Positions 16,272-25,824 of a DNA stretch of 61,312 bases are shown piece after piece (position 1 is the stretch's first letter; each line of letters starts with the position of its first letter). The notes below the pieces were generated by a model, which worked only from the letters and a program-made list of their open reading frames with translations, ran no database searches and was not told the DNA's origin. A program made the position numbers and the translations under genes. The stretch is from Edaphovirga cremea (GTDB taxonomy: Bacteria; Pseudomonadota; Gammaproteobacteria; Enterobacterales; Enterobacteriaceae): contig NZ_QOVA01000023.1 of assembly GCF_003332275.1 (NCBI RefSeq), forward strand, positions 1-61,312, in the 5' to 3' direction.

Positions 16272-18296
16272 TTATTCCTTAGCATTATCAAGCGTTTTCA
16301 ATACGGTCTTGCGATCCAGCAATGGCGATAAAATCTCGCCATCAGGTAGATCGGGACCGTAAATCTGGTTAAATGGAACGGCGACGATGCCACGTTTTTG
16401 CAAGAATTGGCTGATAGAGGATGAGCGCGTGGTCCAGTCGCCGCGCAGGGCAACCATATCTGGCTCATTGAGGGCTTTTTGCACGTCATCACGCAGCAAT
16501 ACATTGTATTTATTGACTTTACATGTAATGCACCAGTCGGCGGTCACATCGACAAACACCCGCTTATTCTCACTCAGTGCCTGCGTGATTGCCTGTTCAC
16601 TCAGCGGTTGCCACTGAACGTTATCCTTCATCGGTAAACGCCCGCGATCGCCATTCAACGTAGCTACGGCAAATGCCACGCCTATCAGCAACAGCAATAC
16701 TGCGCTCCAGTTCAGGAATATACGGCGACCGTAATGAACGCCGGCCAGCACGCACAGCGTTATCAGTAATGCACCGGCTAGGATCAATGCGGTGACAATA
16801 CCGGCATGCACAGCCAGCAGACTGATGAGCCACAAACTGGAAACCAGCATCATCAGACCTAATACCACCCGCAGACGGTTCATCCACGGCCCAGGCTTAG
16901 GCAACAGTCGTGCCACGGCGGGAAAAGCGGCAATCAATAACCACGGCAAACTCATACCGACACCCAGCGCGGTAAAGACCATCCACAGATCGCCCAACGT
17001 TGCGGCCAGCGCAAACGCCACCGCAGTGCCGAGAAACGGTGCGGAACACGGCGTTGCCAGCAAAGTGGCAAATACGCCTTGCCAAAAATGTCCACCGCGA
17101 CCATTACCACCCGCTGTTGCCAGTCGCGTTGTCGTATTGCTTCCCAAACCAATCGAGAAAAACCCAAATAAATTCGCGCTGAATAATCCGGTGACCAGCA
17201 CCATCAACCCGATAAACCATGGACTCTGGAATTGAATCCCCCAACCTACCGCTTGCTGACTAAGGCGCAGTGCCGTCATCAATCCGGCCAATGCCCAGAA
17301 CGACACAATAATTCCGCTGGCCGAGGCCAAAAACTGTCGCCGCACCACGGAGCGTTCGCGGTTCTCCAGTTGTAGTACCGAGCCTAATTTCATCGCCAGC
17401 ACCGGCAATACACAGGGCATTAAATTGAGGATTAATCCACCAAGCAGCGCCAGCAAAATCGCACTGCCCAGAGGCAGTTTGGACGGCATCACTGGCAGCA
17501 CGTCACTCACTTCAACCCTCGACTGCTGCGCTATCCCGTTGTCACTTATAACAATGCTCAAGGCTTGTCCAAGCAGAGCGGGGGCATTTCCCTCCCAACC
17601 GTCGGTGACTAGAACCTTTGCCACTAACCGTTCGCCGTCAACGTCAACCTTCGGTTTGGCGAAATCAGCTCCCTCCGGCACATCAAAAAATATCTCCGGT
17701 TTTTGCCAACCTTCGGCACGATGCGCGCTGACATATAGCTCACCGTTATGATATCCAGCCTGAACTTGCGCAAACATGCCCGCTTTCAGAGGCAATGTTC
17801 CCTGAGCCTGAGTAAAGGCGAGATTGAACCCCTGCGGAGCGGGTTGGCGAATATCCAAATCGAAAGGGAAATCGGTCAGCACACAAACACTGCTACAGGT
17901 TGAGAGCGTCAGTACGCCCTGCAAACGGCGAGCATCTGGTGGAATTTGCAGCGTCACTGGAAAGGTCGTATCGCCTTGATAGCCCTGAGTTGAGATACCC
18001 GAGACATCGAAGCGCTGCGGTGTCGGCCAACCCCAGTCAAGTTTATCGACCTTCGTTTGCCATGTGATTTCCGGCGCAATACCGCCTTCTCCGGGCGAAC
18101 GCCAATAGGTTTTCCAGCCCTCGGCCAGTTGAACATCCAATAACAACCGAAGGGCACCATTTTCGGCCTGGTCGGTACGAAACTTCACGCGAGCATGGGT
18201 ATTTAGCGGGCTTTCAAGCCAACCGCTGTCAGCCGCCCACGATGCAGGCAGCCACAAGCACAGGCTTAGCGCCAGCGCTCTTAAAAATAGATACAT
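16272..18296 (-). CDS. scsB: Membrane thiol:disulfide interchange protein ScsB
   Basis: A 674-residue DsbD-like electron conduit: signal peptide, an N-terminal periplasmic domain (about 20-275, with a CSSVC pair), an eight-helix-type membrane domain (about 275-545, with the conserved NLMPCVLPVLAMK cysteine helix and the ATPCSAPFLG helix), and a C-terminal periplasmic thioredoxin domain with DWCITC. It passes electrons from cytosolic thioredoxin to ScsC and ScsD. Order and spacing (scsA-B-C-D) match the Salmonella operon. Confidence 0.9.
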   Translation of the reverse strand: MYLFLRALALSLCLWLPASWAADSGWLESPLNTHARVKFRTDQAENGALRLLLDVQLAEGWKTYWRSPGEGGIAPEITWQTKVDKLDWGWPTPQRFDVSGISTQGYQGDTTFPVTLQIPPDARRLQGVLTLSTCSSVCVLTDFPFDLDIRQPAPQGFNLAFTQAQGTLPLKAGMFAQVQAGYHNGELYVSAHRAEGWQKPEIFFDVPEGADFAKPKVDVDGERLVAKVLVTDGWEGNAPALLGQALSIVISDNGIAQQSRVEVSDVLPVMPSKLPLGSAILLALLGGLILNLMPCVLPVLAMKLGSVLQLENRERSVVRRQFLASASGIIVSFWALAGLMTALRLSQQAVGWGIQFQSPWFIGLMVLVTGLFSANLFGFFSIGLGSNTTTRLATAGGNGRGGHFWQGVFATLLATPCSAPFLGTAVAFALAATLGDLWMVFTALGVGMSLPWLLIAAFPAVARLLPKPGPWMNRLRVVLGLMMLVSSLWLISLLAVHAGIVTALILAGALLITLCVLAGVHYGRRIFLNWSAVLLLLIGVAFAVATLNGDRGRLPMKDNVQWQPLSEQAITQALSENKRVFVDVTADWCITCKVNKYNVLLRDDVQKALNEPDMVALRGDWTTRSSSISQFLQKRGIVAVPFNQIYGPDLPDGEILSPLLDRKTVLKTLDNAKE

Positions 18297-18348
18297 AGAT
18301 TTTCTCCAAAAATAAATTTACGACGTCATGGATTAACGAAGTAAATAT

Positions 18349-18732
18349 TTATTCCTGGAAGACACATAACCGGAGATGGACACGCAGCCGCGGTAACGAT
18401 ACGGGCCGGATTGGAGGAAGACGTAGATGAAGTTGTCTGGACGGTTCCAGCAGAAGAACAATAAACAGCAGCAGCGCAAAGAACACGTGTTCCACCGCCA
18501 TACCGTTAGCCGCCAACAACGATTTGGCGCTCAGTTCACAGGGCGTCAGCGAATCACTGTCCGAACCGCTATCGCTGTTGTTCGCGCCCAACATCACGTT
18601 GGTCACGTTGTCGACAGGTTGCAGACTTTTAGCCAGCAGATGCATACCGGCCATGCGCTGCGTCATACATGTCAGTATGACCAGACAAGCCAGTACAAAA
18701 AACCACTTCGCGGCACGCTGCTGGGTCGCCAT
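18349..18732 (-). CDS. scsA: ScsA-like copper-tolerance protein
   Basis: A 127-residue small membrane protein with an N-terminal hydrophobic helix (about 11-23), a Ser/Asp-rich middle, and a second hydrophobic stretch (about 84-95). It matches the position and size of ScsA, the poorly understood first gene of the scs operon linked to copper and peroxide tolerance. It lies 52 bases before scsB on the same strand. No clear CueR or CpxR operator was recognised upstream. Confidence 0.7.
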   Translation of the reverse strand: MATQQRAAKWFFVLACLVILTCMTQRMAGMHLLAKSLQPVDNVTNVMLGANNSDSGSDSDSLTPCELSAKSLLAANGMAVEHVFFALLLFIVLLLEPSRQLHLRLPPIRPVSLPRLRVHLRLCVFQE

Positions 18733-18865
18733 AGTTCATTCCTAAAACCATAAACTGATAAAACATAAGCCCGCCTCATCTTAGCTGGAGTCGCTAGATA
18801 AACAACTTGTTATAGAAAACTTTACGTTTTGTTGGGGGTTTGGGGGTGGGTTCAGAGGTATGTGG

Positions 18866-18886
18866 TTGAGGCATGAAGAGGCTCAA
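18866..18886. repeat. Hairpin related to the left-end repeat
   Basis: TTGAGGC and a following GGCTCAA form an inverted repeat in the 250-base gap between scsA and the permease. The pattern TTGAGGC..AGGCTCAA is the same as in the repeats at 1-82 and 210-291, suggesting a third, diverged member. Confidence 0.35.
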
Positions 18887-18933
18887 CATCAAAAATTAAT
18901 AATCATGCATTATCAGATTCGCAGAAGACTTTC

Positions 18934-18965
18934 CCCTTACTCCCCGCTAACCAGGGGAGTAAGGG
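18934..18965 (-). terminator. Terminator-like hairpin after the permease gene
   Basis: A perfect 12-bp stem, CCCTTACTCCCC with GGGGAGTAAGGG, and an 8-base loop, placed 18 bases beyond the permease stop. There is no long T run on the exit side. Confidence 0.6.
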
Positions 18966-18982
18966 CGCTATTCGGAATAATG

Positions 18983-20284
18983 TTAAAGCGCTTCTTCCGT
19001 TTCAACTGACTTTTGATTACGACTGACTGCCAATTTGAATAGCCAATATATCAGGCTGGCGACAAGCAGTGAGTTAATGGTCGGAATACCCCATTCGGTC
19101 ACTAACCCGACAATACTGCCGACAATACTGGCGATAATGGCTACCCAGCCAATGGTCGGTGTTTGGTCAGGTAATTTTCCTTCCAGCCGGCTTTTATCCA
19201 GGATTTTACGATGGGAGCGCAGGAGGTAATAATCAACCAGCATAATGCCGATAATCGGCGGAAACACCACGCCGAGCACGGTAAGAAAATCCACAAACCG
19301 ATCCAGAATCCCCAGTACGGAAAGCGTAGTTCCCAAAACACCGATAATCAGCGTGGTGGAGATATATTTCAGCTTTTTACCGGTGAGCCCCTCAACTGCG
19401 TTAACGATGCCAAGTGACGAAGAGTACAGATTGAGATCGTTAACCCTTAACGTGGAGAACACCACGACCAACAGGCCTGCACCACCGGCGACCTGAGACA
19501 TAATGGTCACCACATCTGCCGTACCGAGTGCTTTGGCAATCAGAATAGCCAGACCGTTGACCACAAACTCCCCGGCAATAATAGTGAAAATCGTCACGCC
19601 CAATACATGCTTACCGTTTTTGGAATAACGTGTCAGATCAGGAGTCATGAGGCTCGCGACAATAGCGCCCCCCACCACAATGGTGATACCTGCGCTGATT
19701 GACAGAGGGTCACCCGGCGGTACCAACTGGATGATTTCAGGGAGATTATGACCAGACAACGTGATAATTGAGATATACGCCACCAGCATAATAAACATCG
19801 GCACAGCGATTCTGGCAGCAATGCGCAATGCCTTGAAACCAAACGCCACCAGAATGGTCAACAGGCCACCGGACAAGGATGCGGCCAGAGCAAAGCCCAG
19901 TTTATTGCCCAGGGCGAAATCAAGGGATTTGGCAAAAATGGCGTTTTGTATACCAAACCAACCCAGCAGACTGACAGCTACCACAATACCGATCAACACC
20001 GATCCCAGGCGACCAAAACCGCACCAACGTGCCAGCAGGCTACCCGAGATCCCTTCACGCATACCCGCCAGTCCAAGCCCGTAGGTCACTACACCAAATA
20101 TCAGGCTACCAATAAAGATCGCGGTGAAAGCATCACCCAACGTCATGGAATTACCGAGAACTGCGCCGAGCATGAATTGATCCAACGCGGTCAGCATACC
20201 CATATGCACCAGAGCTACGCTTAAAAACGACACTCTTTTATCCTGCGGTACCCGACTCAATGGATAGTCTTCAATTTTGATCAC
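18983..20284 (-). CDS. NCS1-family permease (CodB-like, cytosine/purine type)
   Basis: A 433-residue integral membrane protein with about 12 hydrophobic segments. The N-terminal region shows FLSVALVHMGMLTALDQF and GREGISGS-like AGMREGISGSLLARW, a pattern of CodB-type NCS1 transporters, and MTPDLTRYSKN is the usual substrate-region motif. Substrates of the family are cytosine, purines, hydantoins or thiamin; no catabolic enzyme is adjacent to decide. The LuxR-type regulator gene directly upstream on the same strand (20-base gap) may control it. Confidence 0.8.
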   Translation of the reverse strand: MIKIEDYPLSRVPQDKRVSFLSVALVHMGMLTALDQFMLGAVLGNSMTLGDAFTAIFIGSLIFGVVTYGLGLAGMREGISGSLLARWCGFGRLGSVLIGIVVAVSLLGWFGIQNAIFAKSLDFALGNKLGFALAASLSGGLLTILVAFGFKALRIAARIAVPMFIMLVAYISIITLSGHNLPEIIQLVPPGDPLSISAGITIVVGGAIVASLMTPDLTRYSKNGKHVLGVTIFTIIAGEFVVNGLAILIAKALGTADVVTIMSQVAGGAGLLVVVFSTLRVNDLNLYSSSLGIVNAVEGLTGKKLKYISTTLIIGVLGTTLSVLGILDRFVDFLTVLGVVFPPIIGIMLVDYYLLRSHRKILDKSRLEGKLPDQTPTIGWVAIIASIVGSIVGLVTEWGIPTINSLLVASLIYWLFKLAVSRNQKSVETEEAL

Positions 20285-20304
20285 AATGAACTGTTCCTTG
20301 TTAT

Positions 20305-20994
20305 TCAGATAAACTGGATTCCTTTCGCCAAGAGACGATCGGGAATATAATTATCCAGGTGCGCGAATTTGCAAAATTCCTCAAACTGCTGCAACGAGTG
20401 GACATCAGATTTTTGGTAAATATTGTATATTCTATTTTCTATCGTTTTACTGCTGATGTTATATATCTTGGCGATCTCTTTAACGGAAAGTCTTTGCAGC
20501 ATTAAAAATATAACATCGAGCTCAGCTTGGGTGAAAGTATCATTATTTATTTCGGTTGAAAGGATACTCGGTTTTTGTTGATTTATATATTTGAGTGGGG
20601 ATAACGTATTAAACGGTTTGGCATTCCACATAACACCGATAACTTCTTTTCTATCGTTATAAATAGGCAACTTTTCGCTGATAAATGGCGTCAGGTTGTC
20701 TTTGCCATACCAATAATGTGTTTCGATAACGGTAACCCGACTCTGCGAGACTTCTGTTCTTTTGTCATGCTCTATCAGATCCGATGCAAATTCGATCCAG
20801 TTGGCGGGGAACTCATCGTCCAACTTACCTTCGACTTCGAAATTTAGCGGCGTATTGGTATAGAGGTAGGACGCCTCGTTCATATAGATATGGCGAGAGT
20901 CCAGATCTTTGATGCCCCATGGCTCACTCAAGTGCTCCATCATGGCAATAAGGCCCTTGAAAAAACTATCATTTTCTTTATCGGGCAAATCCAT
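20305..20994 (-). CDS. LuxR-type HTH regulator with PAS-like sensor domain
   Basis: A 229-residue regulator. The start at 20994 is chosen because GAGG precedes it and the longer frame would overlap the acetyltransferase gene. The N-terminal part (about 10-130) resembles a PAS-fold sensor (SEPWGIKDLDSRHIYMNEA), and the C-terminal part is a LuxR-type HTH (LSVKEIAKIYNISSKTIENR, about 160-205). The signal is unknown. It lies between a GNAT gene and a permease, all on one strand, perhaps one transcription unit. Confidence 0.75.
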   Translation of the reverse strand: MDLPDKENDSFFKGLIAMMEHLSEPWGIKDLDSRHIYMNEASYLYTNTPLNFEVEGKLDDEFPANWIEFASDLIEHDKRTEVSQSRVTVIETHYWYGKDNLTPFISEKLPIYNDRKEVIGVMWNAKPFNTLSPLKYINQQKPSILSTEINNDTFTQAELDVIFLMLQRLSVKEIAKIYNISSKTIENRIYNIYQKSDVHSLQQFEEFCKFAHLDNYIPDRLLAKGIQFI

Positions 20995-21019
20995 AATGAC
21001 CTCGCCGATCGATAATGGG

Positions 21020-21430
21020 TTAGATTTCTTTCGCCAGATAGTGTCGCGTATACTTCCTGGCATATTCGCCTAAGTTGCCATATACACGATAACCTAATTT
21101 TTCATAAAAGCCTCTGGCCTGGAAATCAAAAGTATCAACGTAGGCCATATGGCAGCCACGTTTCAGGGCTTCTTCTTCGGCTTTTTCCATGAGTTGGCGA
21201 CCATACCCACTTTTCCGGTATTCATCACTCACCCAAAGATACTGAACCTCAAGCCCGCCCCACCACGTCCTCGCCACCAACCCTGCAACGATTTTGCCAT
21301 CATCGTTGGTAACGGTTAAGAACAGCGGGTGAATGTCTACAGTTTCGAATTTATCATTATGGGTCCAAAGGCTGTCAATAACATACTCTTCGTCCTGTGG
21401 GTTTGGCGCATCCGTAACATTGATGTTCAT
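21020..21430 (-). CDS. GNAT family N-acetyltransferase
   Basis: A 136-residue GCN5-type acetyltransferase. The acetyl-CoA loop is RKSGYGRQL (about 72-80, the R/Q-x-x-G-x-G/A pattern), followed by a FYEKLGYRVYG C-terminal strand typical of the family. The substrate (amine, antibiotic or protein) cannot be told. It may share a transcript with the LuxR-type regulator 26 bases downstream. Confidence 0.82.
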   Translation of the reverse strand: MNINVTDAPNPQDEEYVIDSLWTHNDKFETVDIHPLFLTVTNDDGKIVAGLVARTWWGGLEVQYLWVSDEYRKSGYGRQLMEKAEEEALKRGCHMAYVDTFDFQARGFYEKLGYRVYGNLGEYARKYTRHYLAKEI

Positions 21431-22152
21431 TTTCTCAACATACCTTTATGTATAAATAATTAAGATTGCAATTAAATTAATTAAACAAAACCAGTTTTAA
21501 TAACACTTTTCTTAATGTATTTCAAGGGTGCTTTCCACCCTTTCCCACAATGACTATAAGTGTTTATATTGATTGTGACAGAGATAAAAAATATCAACAT
21601 ATCTCGTTGTAGCAAGTAGAAACTTGTACGTTCTACACTCTGTCACTGAATGCTTATTACGCCTCACCAGGGCTTCATCGGGGAAACCTATCTAAATTTT
21701 ACGGCTCCACCTATAGAGCAGGCTTAACCTGCCAGAGGGGAGCCGATTTCATTTTTGAATCTTCAATGCCAACTGACATCAAGCGACAACCGTGAAACTC
21801 CTACATACTGAGCTTCTCTTATTTCTTTTCCTGAAATATCGTCAAAGCTGCACCTTGCCAAACAGTAATTTTCGGGCGCGCTGAGATAGGCATTTTACAC
21901 CCACACAGATGTCCAGACATTCCCTCACGTACACATCGATAACGGCTAATAATCAGTAGCTGTATGCGAAAGTAAAGAATCTTTGATGATACGCACTTCC
22001 ACTCTTCTTATCTTCCTAGGATACTATGCATGTATATGCATGATATTCAAATTTTACACCCCATAACTGGTTAACCCAAAGGACATGTAAGTCCCTTTGG
22101 TTTGCCAGCCAAAAAGTCGTGGAGTTATATCCATGTATCGAGGATTACTGGC
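21431..22152. other. Gene-poor left flank of the tRNA-Thr island
   Basis: About 720 AT-rich bases with no convincing gene. A nested hairpin lies at 21702-21745 (CGGCTCC with GGAGCCG, inner GCAGG with CCTGC). A 25-codon frame at 21650-21727 has no recognised relative. Near 22026-22041 two ATGCAT palindromes are separated by four bases, about 110 bases before the chosen TerB start, and could be an operator for that operon. I see no copy of the tRNA-Thr 3' end that would mark an attachment site. Confidence 0.4.
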
Positions 22153-24492
22153 ATGGAAGCTTGGTTGTTTTTCATCGGTGTGTTTGTCATTTATTTGCTG
22201 TTTTTCAAAAAGGAAAAACCGCCAAACATACGACAAACAGGCATTAATGCCACAAAAAAAAATCGCATTTCCGACCATTCCCCTTCATCAACTCCGGTCA
22301 GAACAGTGAAAAGAAATGCTTCTCAATACTCTCACTCCGTTGACGATGATGACCTCGCCACTTTCACCCTAATCGACGGGCAACTTTCAGAATATATTGC
22401 AGTTGACAGGGCACCAACCCATACCACAGTTCGGGAAAATAAGACAAAAGGTCGATGGGTAAGGCCGGGAGAAAGCGTAACCATCCAAAATATCGTTATT
22501 AACCAAGGGAATTTTTATTATGGAGGGCGATTAAAATCCACACATTCCTCTAATGACAATGGCTATTATCACGATGATAGTACTGAAGCGTCGCTGGTTA
22601 ACGACGCCCTCACAATTTGCGCTGGCACAAGACACTACGAAGATGAGTCGCTCAGCTACTGGCCCAGATTCGCACTATTATCCCCCCGCTGTCGTGGTGC
22701 CTATCTTGACTGGCTTGCAAGCGATCGTTGCGATGCATCCTGTCCCATCGGTTATGTTTTTATTTATTTTTATGGTATTGAACGTAGGATCCTTGTTGAT
22801 GGAGCACAAGATACCGTTTCTGATATTGAGTTCAGAGCTCTTTTTGACGAAGTAAAGCGTCTGAGAAGCCTTTTTCAGGTAAATCATTCTTTCCGGGCAT
22901 ACTCAACTCGGCTAATTGAGGTTATGTCGCTTCTCAGACCTGGCGTTGCTTATGTTGAAGATAAAGATGAACTTCTTTCCTCTGAAAGCTCTTTGTTATT
23001 CCAGTATCACCTCGCGACCACAGTCGAGCAGGGGAATCCTGTTCCCGCCGAACTAGCGCTGGCATGGGTCAAATATTATACCGAATATGCCTTGCGGACT
23101 CCTGCTCGTCGATGCGCTGATGAATTCGCCGTGTTATTTAAACAGCGCTACCTCAGAAAATTTGGCGCTGGTCTTATCGTTAAACCGAATAAGACTCGAT
23201 TAAAACTGGAATATAAACCCGCCAGCAGTACTATCAGAGATGTACGCTTTGAACAATTTGATCTGCCTGATCCCAGTGTTTTGAGAGCCCCCGTTCAAAA
23301 ACTTGTTTTGATCGCAGAATCCTGTACCACCGATCTGAATGCTTACAGTCGTTATCTTGGTAAAAAAGGCACATCACGAAGTGATATTGCTGCCGTGATG
23401 CTACTTCCCGATGAAATCCTTTCTGAAAGCGCTGAGCAATTAATCGCATATTTTAGAGTATGGGCCGACGAGCAAATCAATAACCATAGTGGGTTAGCGT
23501 CAGTTGCTGAGTTTTGGTCATGCCTGGGTATATCTGCTCCAGAAAAAATCAATAAAAAGGAAGCGGAACTCATTCAGAGCTTTGCCCAAAAAGCGGGATA
23601 TGGTGTTGCACCGGATACTCGATATCATCACTCTAAACCAGAGCCTGATGGCTATATCGTTTTGTTCGCAAAAGGACATGGTGAATTTTTTGAGCCTTCA
23701 GCCGGGTTTACTTCTGTTTCTGTGGCGTTACGACTAGGTGCACTGGTCGCACAAATCGATAATCATGTTGATGCATCGGAACGAGATATATTGCAGCGGC
23801 TTATCGATCATGACATCACATTTTCACCGACTGAAAAGCTTTCTTTACATGCCTACCTTATTTGGCGTCTTAATACGCCAGCCAATATGGCGGGTCTGAA
23901 AGACAGAATTGAAAAACTTAGTGATAACGAGAAATCAGCTGTTGGCGAAATTATTGTCAATGTCGCCTGTGCCGATGGCAAAATTGCATCCACAGAAATT
24001 AAACAACTGGAAAAAATCTACATCAGTCTGGGTCTTGATAGCAGCTTAGTGACCGGTGCTATACACCGTTTTTCAACATCTAAAAAAATGTCATCGGCGA
24101 CTTCCGTCACATCTAAAGCGGGAAAAGAATTCTCTCTCAACGAAAATATTCTTGCACGGCATGAGTCAGAAACCAAAGATGTTCATAGTTTGCTGAACTC
24201 TATCTTTGTCAACAACGAACCTGGAGAACCTTTTCAGAGAGTGTCATCTGTTCCTCAACCGACATCAGGCAGACTTGATGAGGCTCATCGTCAACTTTAT
24301 AACCAATTAAGTGAGAAAGATAAGTGGGCAAGAAATGAGGTTATGGAACTGTGTCATCAGCTTGGACTGATGGTAAACGGCGCGATAGAAACTATCAACG
24401 ACTGGTCTTACGAACAGGTTGAGGCACCGGTTCTGGATGATGACGATGATATTTACGTGGACCTGGAAATTGCACAAGAACTGAAAGGATAA
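22153..24492 (+). CDS. Membrane-anchored TerB_N/TerB/TerB_C protein
   Basis: A 779-residue protein from the ATG at 22153 (GAGG nine bases upstream; an open TTG start exists at 22102). Residues 3-19 are a hydrophobic anchor followed by lysines, so the rest should face the cytoplasm. TerB_N lies at about 100-275 (GRWVRPGESV, SYWPRFALLSP, GYVFIYFYGIERR), a TerB domain at about 526-641 (acidic CADGKIASTE, as in tellurite-resistance TerB), and TerB_C at about 673-779 ending in an acidic DDDDD patch. TerB-type domains are linked to stress and phage-response systems. First gene of a coupled three-gene operon; the next start is three bases after its stop. Confidence 0.85.
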   Translation: MEAWLFFIGVFVIYLLFFKKEKPPNIRQTGINATKKNRISDHSPSSTPVRTVKRNASQYSHSVDDDDLATFTLIDGQLSEYIAVDRAPTHTTVRENKTKGRWVRPGESVTIQNIVINQGNFYYGGRLKSTHSSNDNGYYHDDSTEASLVNDALTICAGTRHYEDESLSYWPRFALLSPRCRGAYLDWLASDRCDASCPIGYVFIYFYGIERRILVDGAQDTVSDIEFRALFDEVKRLRSLFQVNHSFRAYSTRLIEVMSLLRPGVAYVEDKDELLSSESSLLFQYHLATTVEQGNPVPAELALAWVKYYTEYALRTPARRCADEFAVLFKQRYLRKFGAGLIVKPNKTRLKLEYKPASSTIRDVRFEQFDLPDPSVLRAPVQKLVLIAESCTTDLNAYSRYLGKKGTSRSDIAAVMLLPDEILSESAEQLIAYFRVWADEQINNHSGLASVAEFWSCLGISAPEKINKKEAELIQSFAQKAGYGVAPDTRYHHSKPEPDGYIVLFAKGHGEFFEPSAGFTSVSVALRLGALVAQIDNHVDASERDILQRLIDHDITFSPTEKLSLHAYLIWRLNTPANMAGLKDRIEKLSDNEKSAVGEIIVNVACADGKIASTEIKQLEKIYISLGLDSSLVTGAIHRFSTSKKMSSATSVTSKAGKEFSLNENILARHESETKDVHSLLNSIFVNNEPGEPFQRVSSVPQPTSGRLDEAHRQLYNQLSEKDKWARNEVMELCHQLGLMVNGAIETINDWSYEQVEAPVLDDDDDIYVDLEIAQELKG

Positions 24493-24495
24493 CTA

Positions 24496-25824
24496 ATGTC
24501 TGGTATTCGTATTCGTCTCAAAGAGAAAGACGCCATTATTCAGTCGTTAAAATCGGGGGTCACCCCGAAGATTGGAATTCAACATATTCAGGTTGGCCGG
24601 GTCAATGAACTCAAAGCGTTATATCAGGACATTGAACGCATCGCTGATGGTGGTGCAGGATTTCGTTTGATTATCGGTGAATATGGTTCCGGCAAGACGT
24701 TCTTTTTAAGCGTGGTTCGCTCCATTGCTTTGGAGAAAAAGCTGGTAACGGTGCATGCCGATTTATCCCCGGATCGCCGTATCCACGCTTCGGGAGGGCA
24801 ATCGCGCAATCTCTACTCTGAGCTAATGAAAAATTTATCTACCCGAAACAAACCGGATGGCAATGCATTATTGAGCGTGGTTGAACGCTTTGTCACTGAG
24901 GCGAGGAAAGAAGCCGAAGTCAAGGGGGTCGATGTCCCAATGGTGATTCATCAGAAACTTGCTACATTATCCGATCTTGTTGGCGGATATGACTTTGCCA
25001 AAGTTATTGAATGTTACTGGACGGGCCATGAGCAGGATAATGAAGTTCTAAAATCGAACGCGATCCGCTGGTTAAGAGGGGAGTACACTACTAAGACAGA
25101 CGCTAGAAATGATTTAGGTGTACGTACTATTATCTCTGATGCCTCTTTTTACGATGCGCTAAAATTGATGAGTCTTTTTACCCGCCAGGCCGGATACGCT
25201 GGCTTGCTGGTGAGTCTTGATGAGATGGTTAATCTCTACAAGCTCAATAATACGCAGGTAAGAGTCTCTAACTACGAACAAATATTGCGGATTCTGAATG
25301 ACTGCTTACAGGGTACGGCGGAACATATCGGTTTTTTGCTTGGCGGAACGCCAGAGTTCCTTTTCGACCCACGCAAAGGGTTATACAGTTATGAAGCATT
25401 GCAATCCCGTCTTGCGGAAAATAATTTCGCCCAACGAGCAGGGGTTATCGATTATTCTGCACCAGCCCTCCATTTAGCCAGCTTGACGCCGGAAGAACTG
25501 TATATTTTGTTAAAAAACCTGCGTCATGTATTTGCCGGTGGCGAAGAAGATAAATACCTTGTCCCTGATGAGGCTCTGACGGCTTTTTTGCATCACTGTA
25601 GCAATACAATTGGTGATGCTTACTTTCGTACACCAAGAAATACAATTAAAGCATTTCTGGATATGCTCGCGGTTCTGGAACAAAACCCCGCGATTCACTG
25701 GTCGCAGCTAATTACAACAATGGATGTAAAAGAAGATAAACCAAGCGATATGGATATCGATATTGCCGCTGACGCAGATAACTGTAATGTAGACGACGAT
25801 GGACTGGCAGATTTCAGACTATGA
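24496..25824 (+). CDS. BrxC/BrxD-like (DUF2791) P-loop ATPase
   Basis: A 442-residue AAA-like ATPase. Walker A is GEYGSGKT (residues 61-68), Walker B is LVSLDE (238-243), and GGTPEF at about 284 fits the sensor-1 position. Proteins of this family (DUF2791) include BrxD of type 2 BREX, where they accompany an Lhr-like helicase; a DNA-associated motor or switch is likely. An Asp-rich tail closes the protein. The gene starts three bases after the TerB gene and overlaps the helicase gene by four bases, so all three should be made together. Confidence 0.87.
   Translation: MSGIRIRLKEKDAIIQSLKSGVTPKIGIQHIQVGRVNELKALYQDIERIADGGAGFRLIIGEYGSGKTFFLSVVRSIALEKKLVTVHADLSPDRRIHASGGQSRNLYSELMKNLSTRNKPDGNALLSVVERFVTEARKEAEVKGVDVPMVIHQKLATLSDLVGGYDFAKVIECYWTGHEQDNEVLKSNAIRWLRGEYTTKTDARNDLGVRTIISDASFYDALKLMSLFTRQAGYAGLLVSLDEMVNLYKLNNTQVRVSNYEQILRILNDCLQGTAEHIGFLLGGTPEFLFDPRKGLYSYEALQSRLAENNFAQRAGVIDYSAPALHLASLTPEELYILLKNLRHVFAGGEEDKYLVPDEALTAFLHHCSNTIGDAYFRTPRNTIKAFLDMLAVLEQNPAIHWSQLITTMDVKEDKPSDMDIDIAADADNCNVDDDGLADFRL

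Noticed and set aside
21431..22152. A duplicate of the tRNA-Thr 3' end as left attachment site of the island
   Set aside because: I read the flank for the end of thrW and its complement and found no convincing match; the left boundary may be outside the window or lost.
22102..22152. TTG start extending the TerB-type protein by 17 residues
   Set aside because: No good ribosome site precedes it, whereas GAGG lies nine bases before the ATG at 22153, which begins directly with the membrane helix.
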